A stretch of 64,000 nucleotides of DNA from contig CM057142.1 in NCBI GenBank assembly GCA_029964075.1, forward strand, positions 38,876,392-38,940,391, written 5' to 3'. The notes beneath the pieces are model-generated. The model was not told the DNA's origin and searched no databases. It worked only from the letters and a program-made list of their open reading frames with translations. The position numbers and the translations under genes were made by a program. Of this stretch, positions 24,053-39,000 are shown in pieces. This DNA is from Patiria pectinifera (lineage: Eukaryota > Echinodermata > Asteroidea > Valvatida > Asterinidae). Position 1 is the first letter of the stretch, and each line of letters starts with the position of its first letter.

Positions 24053-27000
24053 CTGGATTAAAACAGACAAAGCAACGAATGAATGATTTGCATGGCAAGC
24101 ACAAAAGTACATTAGCCTTTTTGAGATATGGCTGAAACAATAAGAGGCTGCTGTTTGATTTGGGTAAAGTCTTTTTATATTTGTATTTACCCAAACCAAA
24201 CAGCGCCCTCATCAAGGGCGGATCCAGGAATTTTTGCAGGGGGGGTGTTTCATCGGCAAAACATTCTGAAATATAGACAGGTTTTTTCTCTGGACATTTT
24301 GCCTCCGAAATTCAATAGGTGGGGGGGGGGGGGGCACTGTTCAAATCCGACGATTATTAACACTATATCACAGAATAGTGACAAATACCCCCTAACTAAG
24401 CTGGCTCTGTCCGTATTTTGTGCAAACGCAGACATTATTACCAGTAAAAAATTGTTTTGGTGTCGCAGCAGGGGGGTTCTCTTTTTTTTTAACCCCCCCC
24501 CAGATCCGCGCCTGCTCATACTGTGTCTGTCATATCTCAAATTGGAATAAGAATAGAAGGATAATCATAAAGAATTCTTTAATAAAAAGAAGGAATCTGA
24601 CAGGAAAATAAATGAGGAAAACAACAGCAACAAATGTGACATGTTATATAAGACCGAAGATCCATGTGTTTGTTTTCGTTGTGCACAATTGTGCTGTGTT
24701 AACCAGTTGGGTATCCGTGATGCGTACTCTGAAATTCCATGTGTACATATTTCTCTGCACACTTGGCAGACTTTAACGCTCAAATAGAGAGAATGAAGCA
24801 GTTTTGCAAGTAAAAATGAAACCTTAGTCAAATTTCAAATTGATCAGCTTTGGCAAAGTACACATTTTACTAAACGAACATTTAAAAGTTAAAATCAAGG
24901 TAGGCCTGAATTTTTCTCCATAGGATTCACATACAAACTGTTTTCTTTTTAGGCCAACCATTTAATATTTATCGTTTACCCCTCCATTTCATCGTTTTTT
25001 TTTTTAAGTTACAGGCAACAAATCTTGATCCTGTTCAATCGCTACCCGAAGTGTATACAATTTTCAATGGACAACGCAGTTAGGATAACGCAATGCACAA
25101 TGGAGGTATGACTTGCTTATTGAACAATTGTTTTTAATGCATCACGTACTACGCTTTCCGCACACATGGATTTTTTGGCCTTACACAATCTGTAATCAAT
25201 CCTGTTTCTTAAAAAACAAAAAACAAATCTGTCACAGACAGAAAGTTTGAGCTTGAAATCAGTATTAAAGGGAAAATACAACATTTGCAAACATCAAAAA
25301 ATAAAACTACCAAATCATTTTGAAATACCTTGCTGGACTGTTAGTGAATGACAGTGTAAAGCATCCTGTAAAATCATGGCACCTGGTATACTGTCATTTT
25401 CAAGAAAAGTGGTATTTTTGTATCAATTTTCCAACGCTGATCGGCCGATCAGCGTTGGAAACAACTGGCTTTTTTTCAAATACTGGCCCCAATTGACCAT
25501 CGCACTTGTTTGCAATCGATTACAAACCTATGAACGGGTACGAGCCAGCTAGACTGGTTCCCTGACCTTACAATTCCCCAATGTATGTAAACTGCTCCGT
25601 TTCTTCTTATATGGAGTCAGGGAACCAGACTACAGGAAAATGATCGCTTTTCTTGGTTTTTATAGCATTTTCGAACCCAAAACCTCAAAAAAGTCAGTGT
25701 AACTATATTTGCTATATATTTCCAACCCCCTTATTCCATACATTTCTGAAAATTACAGCAAAAGCAAATGATGTATATTGCCTTTAAATGACTTACCCAG
25801 GACAGTGACTGTAGCCCTAGCACTGTGACTTGAGATACCATTGGCTGCAGTGCATGTATACGTACCAGCATCGGTGCTTCTCAGACCTGGAACATTAAAC
25901 AGTTCAAGGCAAAGACATATCATACAACGTTGCAATAAAGAGGGATTTCTGGCAATCATACCCAACTGCAGGATATTTCTGATGAGAAGTCATGTAGTGT
26001 TTCAAAAAGGCATGACAACTATGTGCACACACGCCCAAATACGGCTTTGTGGAGTCCTAAAATGCTGGTTAAGAGCCGTTCTTCAGAAATTGAACCTAAC
26101 TTATTTTTGGGGAAAAAAAAGAAGGTTTTATTAGGCCAAAAAAAAAAAGTCTCCGGTTTCTGGTATGCGCGCGCGTCGCCGTAGCCATGCGTGTCGGCCA
26201 AATAAAAAAGTTTTTTTTTCAATAAAAGATGATGTCTCAAAACCGCCAAACTCCCTGGTTTGACTGGAATCCTGCTGCTGCACAATTTTAACGTGTTTTC
26301 AGATGGGGGTTATGATCGAGAATAAGCTTTATGTGGCCTCTCCGGACTCCCATATATTTGCACTAAGTTTAGTCGGGCACCATTTGCATTCATCAGCCGA
26401 CATTTGAAGCAAAAAAGACAGGTAAAAAAAAAAAAAAAGCCGCGTCGCCGCACCACTTTTTGGGCAAGCTCCATACCAGAAACCGGAGACTTTTTTTTTT
26501 GTGGCCTTATGTGATGTAATACAAGTGATTATTGTTTACTTAAATGTTGCTGGTAAGTCAAGATGCAAATGTCTTAAGAAGTTTTATAAGTTGGTCTTTC
26601 CGTGCATAAGGTAGCATAATTTTAATTACAAAATGTCACACACGTGACTGATCAAAATGTCACGCACGTGACTACAGAACAAATCCCATTTAATAAACCT
26701 AAAGCAGAGGGTGTACATTGTTTATGCATTCTGTAAATCACAAAAGACTAGCCTTACTCCAAAATAAGTATGGGCGTGTGTGTCCTTAGAAATTGGAGAA
26801 AAGCGTGAATTTCCGGTATGGGCCGTATAACATTTTTCGTCTGAAGTCATACACTTGACCAAACTTTGATGACCCCTCCTAATATTTGGACACAATTTGT
26901 AAAAGTAGAACTATACTCTGAGGTAGGGAGTAAAAAGTACTAACCTAATGAATCAGTAAAAGTAATATGTCAGATGAAGTTAACAAGGGGTAAAACTTCA

Positions 27001-30000
27001 AAAATCAGACGAGCCCAATTTTATGTCACAGTGACCAAAGAATGGCCCTCAAGAGATTAATTTGGACTTATATTTTTACCCATGAAATCTGGACCTCTTC
27101 TTTTTGGCTTTTATTATTATTTTTTTTTGGGGGGGGGGACCTGGGATTGTGTAATGGGAGTGTTCAGACCCCCCACCCCTCCCCGTTGCTACGCCCTTGA
27201 ATACACTCAGGTTAACAATGCCAACCTACCATTGATAATGAGATCCCCGGTGGACAAGAACTCAAAGCGGTCCATGGGAGGGAGCCCTACGTTGTTAACC
27301 GTCCAGCGGGTAGTGGGCTTGGGTGAGCCTGTGCTGCCACAAGACAGCCGGACAGTGGCTCCTACGTCAGCTGTAACATCCTGGGGCACGTTCACAATCT
27401 GCACCTCCGCTGTACAGGTACAACAAAACAAATGTGCTTCTGTTTAGTCATTATTATAACGGCACTCAGTATGTGTAATTATGAAGATGATTCCTGAACA
27501 AGTAAAGGTGGCAGCCCACTAATGCCAATTTGAATGCTTAAATTGAGCAAAATATGACTTATTTCAACAAAAAGCATAAGAAACTGAGTTTTGAAACTCT
27601 TTTTTGTATATATGGCTTTGGCTTGAGGAGAGCTGGCAAGGGACTTGAGGGACTTCAGCTCAATAATGGTCCATAACTGAAGAGTTATGCGGAGGATAAG
27701 GCCAAAAAAATAATAAGTCGGTCTCTGGTCAGCGCGCGCATCGATTTTAATCATGCGCGTCAATCTTTTTTTTCCTCCAAAATTATCCGCGGTAGCTCCA
27801 ACAGCGCCCTCTATTGCCGCACCTCCTCAATTTTTTTTTACCAAAGAGCACCAAGGAATGGGAAATCGCACCAAGGCAAATGATCGAAAGCACCAAGGCA
27901 AATTATGGAGGACACCAATGTACATGAGGACACCAAAAAAGCAAAATAGTACCCCACCTTGTCTGTACAATCCAAGGTTGAAGAAAAAAAAAAAAAGCCG
28001 CGTCGCCGCGTCAATTCCGGAACTTTGGTCTGACCAGAGACCGAATATTTATTTTTTTAGGCCTATACCGAGTGCCTGATTTACCTTCCACTGTTAGAGT
28101 CACTGTCTTCTTCTGCACAGTGCCAAACATGTTGCGTCCAGTGCAGACGTAGTTGCCCGCATCGCCCAGCTCTACGTTTTCTATGCGTAGCGTGTCGTCA
28201 TCCAGCTGGGTCATGCGGGGGTCGTTGCCGGGCAGGAAGGCCACGCCTTGCATCCAGGTCACCACGGGTTTGGGGTTGCCCGTCGCCTGGCATTGCAGCT
28301 CCACAACATCCCCTTCCTTGGCCCGCACAGAATGCTGGCTGGTCTCGGGAATTTGCACTGGTGCTGTCAAACAAAAGATTGTCACACAACTGTTATAAAG
28401 TTACCGTAATTGTGACCCAACCCAACAAAGTAGGTCAGAAGTCTTTAACAAGTTCACATCGGATCACATGTATACACGCGAATGTTTTGCGGTATTCGTA
28501 ACGGATGACGAATAAACACGCAACGAGCTAGGCCGGAAATATCTGTGTGCGACCCGCTCGCAGCGAGCGAGGCTGGAAATATCAGGGTGTGCTACCCACA
28601 GATGACAGCATGAACCCGTCTGGCATCAAGGTTCGTGAAAAACATTCCCGCGCCTGGGTCCGGTCAATGGTAATTCCGTTACTCATCAGTCAAAAGGATT
28701 ACCTCTTATGGTCAGAGTGATCTTTCCCCTAAGGATGTGTGTTTACCGTTGCCAACCCGAGGAATCGAGCCTACATTTCCGACATGTTCATTTTTTTTTT
28801 TTACCTGGCGTTTGCCACAGTAAACACACATGCTTAGGGGAAAGATCAATATGCCCAAAAGAAGTAATCCTTCTGACTGATGAGTAACACAATTAGCAAG
28901 TGACAATTGTCCATAAGACTCGTTTTGGTCAAGGAGGAACTCCTTGGCCATTCTCCCAACCTTGGCTTCGTCTTTAGGAACAGCTCCACATCAACCTCCG
29001 GAATAAGTTTTAAGAAATTACTGCACAACCAAATAAATGTTACTCCAAATGTCAGATGATTGTATGTTGTTCTGTAGCAAAAAATGCAACTGGAGTGTGC
29101 TAGCTTTTGAAACAATTTACCCGGTAGCTGGAGCCTACAGCTCATGCTGGAGATGAGCCAAGCTTATGACGCCTCAACATTTACAAGTGCTCAAGGCACC
29201 GTTATGCACAAGCCTGAAAGAACCACTTTTTACTTGGCCAGAGTTGTATAGTTCAGTACTTTTCAAATACTGAATTTATTTCTAAATATTCAGCTGGTTG
29301 TATATCAAAGCCAGAGGGTTGTGGTGCAAAGGTTACGCAGCTGAGCTGTTTTCCCTAAAAGAAGGTCAAGTCTGAAGTCTTTGATTTACTGTTAAGTCTG
29401 CTGAAGCATTAATTAAGCAATGTCCATGCTCTATATGGCTTTATTCACATAAAGCTAGCTAAGTATTTGGCAATAAAGTCAATGAGTACTCAAAAAAGAT
29501 GCCGACAACACTGACTGGCTGCCATGGAATAATCCACATAAAATGCACTATGCCTTCTATAGACCGCTTGCAGATGCGTTCGATAATCGACGCGCGAAGG
29601 CGCGCAACGCCATGTTGTGGGACAAGCGCATATCTATCCATGCACATTTTGTCCCACAACATGGCGTCGCGCACCTTCGCGCATCAATTATCGAACGCGT
29701 CTGCAAGCGGTCTATTGACTTTATGCACTATTACCCCTCAACACAGAGATACAGCGGGCACATGAACGTCACTGCCATCTGCACTCTTGCGAAAATGCTA
29801 CCAATGAATACCCATTTGTGAAACAGTGTGAGCATAGTGTGTCCCACATATTGGGAGTTTTGACACTTGTAGGATATTCACATAAAGGATATGGTAACCC
29901 ACAAGGACAACTCTACCAAAGGCATTCAAACTGCCACAAGAAGATCTTGCCACTTTTTGAATTTTTTAATTAAAAAAAAATGCTATTGGGATATTAAGTT

Positions 30001-33000
30001 GATGATCTAATATTCGGTATATTCGGCAAAGCTAGTCCTACTAATGTTCCTCTATGGTGTCAATAAGCTGAGCTTAAGTGCTGAGCCAATAATACTTACT
30101 GAAGACATCTACGTCCACGGCAACCTTGGCAGCCTGTCCCACTCCATTGGACGCCCTGCAGACATACGGTCCAGCGTCTGCCTCCATTACATCCTCGATG
30201 ACCAACGAGCCATCCTCACTCACGCTAATCCTGCTGTCCCTAGCAGACGTGATGTCTGCATCGTTACGATGCCACGTGATGGACGGGGTGGGGTTACCCT
30301 GGGCACGGCAGGAAATAGTCAGGGTACCGCCTAAGATCACTGTGGAATCTGAGGGGGCCACTTCCACCATGGCTGGGGTGACACCTGTACATGACAGGGA
30401 ATATTGAAATCAGGCAACTCTTGTTACTTACCTTTCAAAATAGGGTTCTTAGTGAAGGGTACTAAGTGTGCCTATGAATTCAGGGACAATTGGCTGAACA
30501 GTAGTTGATTCATGGTGCAAGTTTTGCCGCAGTGCTGATATTATTAGTGCAAACTACGGTCAAATGTCACCACAGAACGTCTTGATTCTGGTTCCCTGTT
30601 GTGCATTGCAATCAGCACGGCTGTTGATAACTGGGCTGGTCTGTCTAAATAGTCGTCCAGACTTCTCCATTGTCAATTAGCGCGTGCATTTGGTGTGAGA
30701 ACATGTAAGTCAAACGATTGGTTTTCATGTTTTTTTCTCAGCAGGAAAATTTGCCAATTAGTATAAATTATTGCTAAGCAGCTCTGTGAAATGGATCATT
30801 CCTGATTCAGTCACAAGCCCCCCCCCCTTTCCTCTGTGCCTTTGACCGGCTTTGCCCGAGCTACCACAGGGCCGGAGTAAGTGTTCCGTAGGCCCTAGGC
30901 ACCATGGTTCTGTAGGCCCTACTCTGCCCTAGGCACCGGCACCAATGTTGATGCTAAGCTTTCCTAAGCATACCAGGCCAAACTGGTATCTCCAAGAGCC
31001 TGTTGGCACCGTGCTTCAGAACGACAACCTTATGAGTAAATTTTGTACGTACATGTTCATGCAGTTAAGCCAGCGTCAGTTGGTGAAATCGAAATTTCTG
31101 ACAGAGACACTAATAGCTTTTCTCGTGTCCGTAGGTGTTGCTGTGGGTGTATGTGTTTTATGGTACATTGCGGTATTTTCGTAGGCCCTCAAATTTTTGT
31201 AGGCCCTACATTTTTCGTAGGCCCTAGGCACAATGCCTATTGTGCCTATTGGATAATACTGTACGCAATTGACAAAAAGTCATCATCTAATAATTCAATG
31301 AATGACAGGCAGTATAGAGGTCAAAATTGGGCCAAGCAGCTCACCTGGGCATCCGAAGCGATCTTCCCTGCTGGCTTGGGTGACGCCGTCAGGGCAGCAG
31401 CCAAACGTTGACGTAGCACAGCCCTCATCACCTAATGGATGGCTAGGGCTCAGAGTCACGCCATCGGTAGGCTCAGTGGCATTACTCACAGGCTCATAAG
31501 CCGTGGTTGTGCTGTTCTCGTAGAAGGCTATTTGGGGGAAAAATAGGACCCTTTATTTCTACAAGTGTGAATTCTCCTAAGGCTGTAGTGATGGAAGATC
31601 TAGAACTATACCCAGTATAACTGGGATGCTAGAACTGCTTTTTGAAAGTTTGGTTTTGATTGGTCATACTAGCGCCATGGCGTAATAAGCATAACACTGG
31701 ATTTCATAATTTGCCAAACATAGGTTATAGGGTCCAAATCTACGCTGCATGTGCTATATATCAACTTGGGATATGTTACAGACTGTAAGCAGCTGTTACT
31801 TGAGCTTCCTTGTTGACAGGATGATTATCCACATCCTGTTGCGAAACTGGCTAGACTCACCAAAAGGATTTAATTGTGGTTCTTGTCAGAGGAGTTAATG
31901 TTTGGCTAGGATTTTTAGGGTCAATAGTTCAACCCAAGCTAAGGGACACTCACCAGGCTATTTGGCTATGTTTGAATGAGGAACTTGTGAAATATACCAG
32001 AAAATGTCGGCGTAATTAAAAAATTAAGCAAACCGGACTTGATTTTAGAGCTGAATGGGTCGGCGGAGGGTTCTGAGTGAGATGACTCCTTACCATCACA
32101 ATCCGGTCGGGCCCTTGGTTCCTTGGGAATACTGCTGACAATCTCTTCCCCAGTCATCTCGTCCACACACCAGCAGTAACCAGTGCTTGCGTGGCACTGC
32201 AGCCTGGTAAACAGACCTTCAGCTGTGCACTGCGGTACAAAGTTGCCAACGATGGTTTGGGCCTGGGCATGCTGTCTGGTCACCAGGCAGAGCGAGACGG
32301 GCTCGGAGGTTGTGGTTACTGAGGGAGGAAGGGAGGAAAGATGTACAACATCACAAAAGGATCTTCAAGACAAATCACCCGTATGTGTTCCGTGATTCGT
32401 TGTCAGATAGTAATAATGTAATTGGGGGTGTGCAATGGCAAGAAAATATTTCTGCTTTCAATAATTCACAAGAAAGATGTTTTAGCACAAACATAATTCA
32501 TCAGCTATTGCCTTGATATGCACAGAAATTGCTGTGCATGCAGCTTTGAATATTGAAAAAAAATGTGGAAAAAATGAAACAAAAATAAAAGGTGGGCAAA
32601 CAAAGTGGCAACGTTGAAAACAACTTCTCTGTGTTTCACTTTTGCTTTCGTGCAGGGCTATAATTTGATCGTTACAACTGTGGCATCTCCTATGTAGGAA
32701 ATCTGGCCAAGTTATAAGCAGTCATTTATCATATTAGACAACTTATACATGTGATCTAAAAGTTTGCATTACCTTGCACCGTGCAGGATCGCTCACATTC
32801 CTCTCGGCTTTCAAATCGGTTGCCGTTGCCTTGGCAACCACCATAGATGAATTGCTGGCACGCCCGTTCCTCAGTGTCATAGTACCACATGGCAAAGTAG
32901 GCCAGGCAAGGCCCGGTGGCCTTAGGGAAACTACACATATCTATTTGGAAGGTAAAAATGAAAAATCATAGTACCTCGATCTTTACTACTGTGGCAGTTA

Positions 33001-36000
33001 AGCAGACTTTGAGTAGAACATTTAAGCCATTGGTACTACTGGGGTTCACTTTGTAGGGGGAACTTTGCGGGCCTCATTTTTGTGGAGGGGGCACTCAAAA
33101 GGTCTGCATCTGTTAGCTACTGTGCAAACTCCATCTAGCAGACATCAAGCACAGGGCAGCACAGAGTGCTGACGCGGAGCAAGCATGTTTAACGTGAAGA
33201 GCCCCCTGGTCAGTTCAAGCAGACTGCTGGCTTTTAACGATACAAAGCTCATTTCTGACGTCTGCATTTTTGAAGGTACCAGATGTGAAAATCCTTAAGA
33301 AGTTTAAGAAGTTTTATATTTATACATTTAAGCATACAAAACAAATTGGGACTGTGCCACTGTTTTATATATCGGTCTTCTCAAAAAAATCTGTCGATGA
33401 TAAACAACCTCATTAAGAAATATTGCTTTGCCTACCATCACAATCCACCAGAGGCATCCCTGGTTCCCGCATGGTCTCCCCTTGCTCCATTCCAGTCTCG
33501 GTGACGCACCAACACTGGCCAGTGCTGCCGTGACATTGCTTGGATGTGAACCAGCCATCCTCGGTGCACTCGGGTACAAACCTGCCGGGGGTGGGGTTTG
33601 CCAAGGCTTCCTCCCTCTGCATCTGACAGGAAAGCATCTCAGGACCTGTTAACGAAAAGGAATATTAAATACTTGCAATGAATGCTCCTTCAACTGGCAG
33701 TGGCCCACCTGTTTTTTTCTTTGGTCTAATTACAGCCTTTAAAAACAAAACTAATCGAAAAGAAATTAAAAAAAAATTAACAAGAAAACCCCCCTAAACA
33801 TATGTGATGCAATCAAGCTCAATGAGTCGTTTGTCAGAAATTTTTATATGCAATCAAGCTAAATGAGACGTTTGTCGGGAAGTTTTATTTGGAGATTCAG
33901 GCCAAAATAGGGCCACTTCATCACATCACTTCGTCACATCTCTTGGTGTTCCAACCTTCATAATTTTTTTAACTAAAGATGGTATCAGCATGCAGTTTTC
34001 ACAGCAGTAATGCTGAGATTGTGCTTTTTTCAAATCTGTAATAAAAACAAGTTTGACCAGGATCGACAAACAACTCATTTAGCTTGATGGCATCACATAT
34101 TCCCTTGGCTGAAAAGCTAATTACATGTATTAAATCATCTATATAACAGTTTCTTTTGTTGCGTCACTTTTATAAGCAAATTGTGTCTGTGATGTTAGTT
34201 TGCTCTTTGCTGTTCTTGATGCTTACAGCCACTATGGAATGGGTAGAGGCTCAGTTAGCAGAGAACTGTGTGCTTAGCGGCGCACTATGAAATTGGGACC
34301 TGACATCACATCATACCTGTACATGTTGACATGCAGGCAATACCCGCAAACCCTTTACAAATTGTCCTGATTGCTGTATGCGTCATAGCAAATCTACCTT
34401 ACCTAAGTAAAATTAATGGACCCCACATCAGCAGTCAAGGACTACAATGACCGTTCTTACTGGACTAGCTGACGGATATAGGAGCCAGCAAACTTTTTGG
34501 CTGGGATAGGCCACTTTTGCCCTACTGCAAATCATTTACCCTATACCACACACACACACTAATGGATTTGGAAGCTTTTTTTAAATAAATATATTCACAT
34601 TAGAAACATTTCAACTTAAGTCATCACCCCCCCAAAAAACACAAAATATTAAAAAATGCTCTGCCATTGTGCAGAAGAGTACAATTTGGCGCAAAATAGT
34701 TGACTGTTTTCCCTGTTAATGCCCTGGAAAAATGGCCTCTCAATGGTTACATCTTGGTGGCGCTCTGTATTGTGATTAACAAGCATGCAACTGGGAATTT
34801 ATAAAAACGGAGAAACTCCAAACCACACATTGCAAGACTTTGTACAGTATTTTTTCAATTTGTAATGGGAGCTAAAAAAAACAAGGAAATCAGCGGATCC
34901 GAGGAAAAGTTGCATGCCTGGCACACACTCCTATCAAGTCCAGGTAAACAACTTTCTTAAGGTCTATACCTTGTGGTAGACAGGCTTGTTGGCATTCTTC
35001 CTGGCTGTCAAACTGGTTCATGTTGCCTCCGCAGCCACCGTAGGCAAACTCCTCACAAGACATGGTTCCCATATTGTAATACCACTTGGGGATATCGGCA
35101 CGGCAAGGCCCAACAAACTTAGGGAAGGAACACTTGTCTGCAGATACAACACAGACAGATAGATATTATACAAATATTGAATGCTTCGAGTGGTGTAGTA
35201 AAACTAGCCTCCCGAGGTGATCCATGGACCATTCTATTTTCCCGAGGCGAAGCAGAGGGAAAATAGAATGCTCCATGGATCACCGAGGGATGCTAGTTTT
35301 ACTTCACCACGAGATAAAGCATTCGATATTTGTTTTATAACACTACACCCACAGATTCTGCTTGATTTTAATATTTTAAATTATTTAAATCTGAACACAG
35401 CTGAAATAAACTTCAATTTCAATACAAAATTGGTGGAAAATGTATTTCTCTCTTAAAAACTAACCCTTCACGAAATGTTTGAACCCAAGTCTGCGGCGCG
35501 CTCTCTTTGGAATAATACGCGCTGCGCACAACGCGCACACCAGCATGCATTTGCACACAAATACCGCGCCGTGGAAATAGTACTTTGGTTGCTAATGGTA
35601 TGGTACTTTGGTTGCTATGCGCATAGTACTTTTGGCCGTGCACAGAAAGATAGCAAAATTAGAAAGTAACATGTGACTCGCTCTCGGCCAATCAAGACAC
35701 AGAATCTGTGGGTGAGGTGTTATAAATACGTATATCTAGCTTTTACATCAAGACTACGCAAGCATAAACAAAGCTATTCCTTAAGTGCAAACAATTCTAT
35801 TCAATTGATTCAGAGTGGCTATATGTGACCTGCTCCACAAAAAGGGTATTATGTCGCAAAAAAAGTGAAATTGAGTTATATACATGTTTGGAAAGCCCAC
35901 AATGTAAGCTTTCATTTGATATATAATAGAGCTCCATAGTTCCTCCCGTTCTGGAGATATGATGTATTTGCATGTTAATTACTTCCTTGGAGTTCAAATT

Positions 36001-39000
36001 ACACGACTGAGAAAACAGGCTTTGAAATAGCTGGCTTTGTTGTAGAACAACAGAACGATAAAACACAAAATGGTTGTTTTTTTCCACTTTATTCATCAAA
36101 ATCAACTTTTCTGTGAATGAAACCCGAAACTGTAGGTATTAAAGATGTCATTCATGACAAAAAACGAAAATCACATTTTGACAAAATTTTCACCTCTCAA
36201 CGTTGAGCAGGCCATTACAGAATAATGCTCAGCACGACTTAATACCCTTTTTTGTGGAGCCGGTCACATATTCACTGCAAGTCTGTTCATGGTCGACACA
36301 ATGGGCCAGATTTAGCCCATTCATCATCGTTATCGGTTAATCCTGTAGTGCAATATGACAGCACTGTCCGACTCTTCTCCAGTTTAACCCTGCGCAGCAT
36401 TTACAAGAAATTTTTTATCCGAAGTCGCCAACTGCGTACCTTTGGGACGCAGGTACTTTCCCCACTACGCAAGACCCTATCCATGTCATCCATGCCAAAA
36501 CAACAAAAAGCCACGTGCCAGACAGTGCACTTAAAAGATAATTGACTGGTGGCTGCAGTTTGCGGCTATGAAGGGAGATGGCTGTGTCAAGTTACAGGTG
36601 TTTGTATATGTTTCAATGAGACTTGGCAGGAGGCCTGGTTCCAAGATTGTTGACACCGCTCGGGTGAAGCCCTGGCTGCAAAGTTCATTGAACCAGCTGA
36701 TTTGGCATGGGTTGAATGAGGATTAGATGGAAGGTGAACGTCATTGGCCCTCAATTTTTTATTTTTTTCAAAAAATTCGGTCACCTGTGTACCCGGGGTA
36801 CGCAGGTCACTCCACGCAGGGTTAAGTCACAAGTGAAAAGTCAGTCAGTCAGTCAGTCAGTTAGTCATTCAGTGAAATTGGTACAAAGAGCAAATCAGGC
36901 TGGCACACTACAGAACCAGTAAAAACAGGATACACAACTAAATTGTAACAAATCTTCAAAGACACCACACCTAAATTGTAACACATTTTCAATTGACACC
37001 ACATAGGGAAACTGACTATGTGTATTATAATTATTTTAAGGTTGAAGAAAGAAATTGACTGGAGCAGGGTTTGAACGTGCGACCTCCGGTTAACAGTTCC
37101 TGTGCTCTACCAACTGAGCTATCCAGCCCCATGTTGGCGGCTCCCCATTTAGTCAATGTCTTTGTTTCAGTTAACCACACATCCAATTTTTACCATGGAT
37201 CCCATCAAATAAGACCCAAAAGCTTTCTTCACTGATTTAAGTTTGCAACGGAATCCAGTTATAAGACCCCCAAAAATTGTTCATGTGTTTTCTCTGTTTT
37301 CTAAAAATATATAGTATCCACTGAACTGAAAAATAAAGCGGTTAGTTGCTATGTACCCTACTTAAAATAATATAGATCGTGATATGCTTCAAACAAAAAG
37401 AGCACCAAGAGCAAATGATTATGAACTTGTGTGCATGTAGGCACTGACTGTTAGTGGTTATATGTGACACAAGTCTTGGCTATAGGCAACTTGGCAGTCA
37501 AAGATCTTACCATTGCAGTCCAGCGGCACTTGCCCGCGTCTGGTCTTGGTGCCCCCCTGGGCCACGCCGTCTTCGTTCACGCACCAGCACTGACCAATCA
37601 GATCGTAGCACTGACGGGACTCAAAGGCACCCTCGCTGGTGCACTGTGGGACAAACAGGTCCAAGCGGTCGCTAGACAAGGCCTCCTCTCTCTGAATCTC
37701 ACAAACCGTTGGTGGTCGGCCAGTGAACTCTAGTGATCCAAGACAAGACATAAGAAAAAAAACAAAACGAACAATGAAAATTGAGAGATTTTTACTGTGG
37801 CCGGCTAGTTCTAAATAAGTCTAAAATTGCCGCAATTAAGCCATCAAATGTTTGTTCAACTGAAGTATCATAACATATACCTATTGGGGAATGCTTATTA
37901 ACAATGTCATTAAAACCAGTGGCGGATGCGAGGGGGTGCGGAGGGGGTGCCCGACCCCGGGCATTGACCGAACTTTTCTCAAGCCATTTTTCACTTGTGA
38001 GAGCCCCTTCACCCCCCCTTCCCTTAATGTTGCAATCTCTGTCTGTCATTTTGCCAGTGTCAGCTTTTCCTCTGCTTCTTGTGACCTGGCTTGTGACTGA
38101 CTTTTTTTATTTGACTTGTGATTTTGACTCCGCCCAAAAAAGGAACAGAAAGTGTTTTTTACCTGGGATATAGCACGCCTGATGACACTCGGCCTCTGTC
38201 TCAAACCGATTGCCGTTGCCTTGGCAACCACCATACTTGAAGGTTTGACACCTCTCATCCATGACATCATAGTACCACATGGTGCTGGACCCCCTGCACG
38301 GTCCGCTGTACTTGGGCAGTCGACACACGTCTAAGGAAACAAAAGATCCAAGAAATGATAGGAGCAAAACGACGGCCGTTCTTAACAGCCACTTTGAAAT
38401 CCAATGCTTTGTCCCCCATCAACCACGTACAATGAAAATAATTAAATTTGATCTAAAATATAAAAAAGTATAGGAAATAACATATCCTTTGTGTTTCGAA
38501 GATTTTTTTCATGTGTCACTTGTCAAACAGATTGTGAATGGTAACAATTTCATCACCTACTCAATCTCCTGGTTGATTATTTTTTCGACAATATCAATCA
38601 TAAAACAAGAAAAGTGTGTCTTCCAACACAAATGCCCCTCCACCCCAACCGTCCCATAACTTGACACACTGCCACCCTCTTGATATGATAATTTATATGA
38701 GCTATCTGGTTCTGTGGGACTATTCAGTTACATAACCATTGATTTGTTTAGTTAACACTGATCTTGACCTGTGGCACCCCCCTCCCTCTGAATTAAAACT
38801 GGTTTCACAGGGTAGGTGTTGTGTAATTAAATGTGAAGTGAAAAACAACAAGATCCTACAGAATGAAGTAGAAAGAGATGTACCACTTGAAAGCTACCTG
38901 ACAAGTTTCATGACAATACACCAAGTCTAAATTGAGTTATCGTGATGACAAGCGTTTCTTTTGTTTTAGCCATATTGACCTTGACCTTGTACCTGTAGCC

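Noticed and set aside
37057-37128. A functional tRNA-Asn gene
   Set aside because: The anticodon stem is disrupted and other stems have mismatches; kept only as a tRNA-like pseudogene or SINE head.
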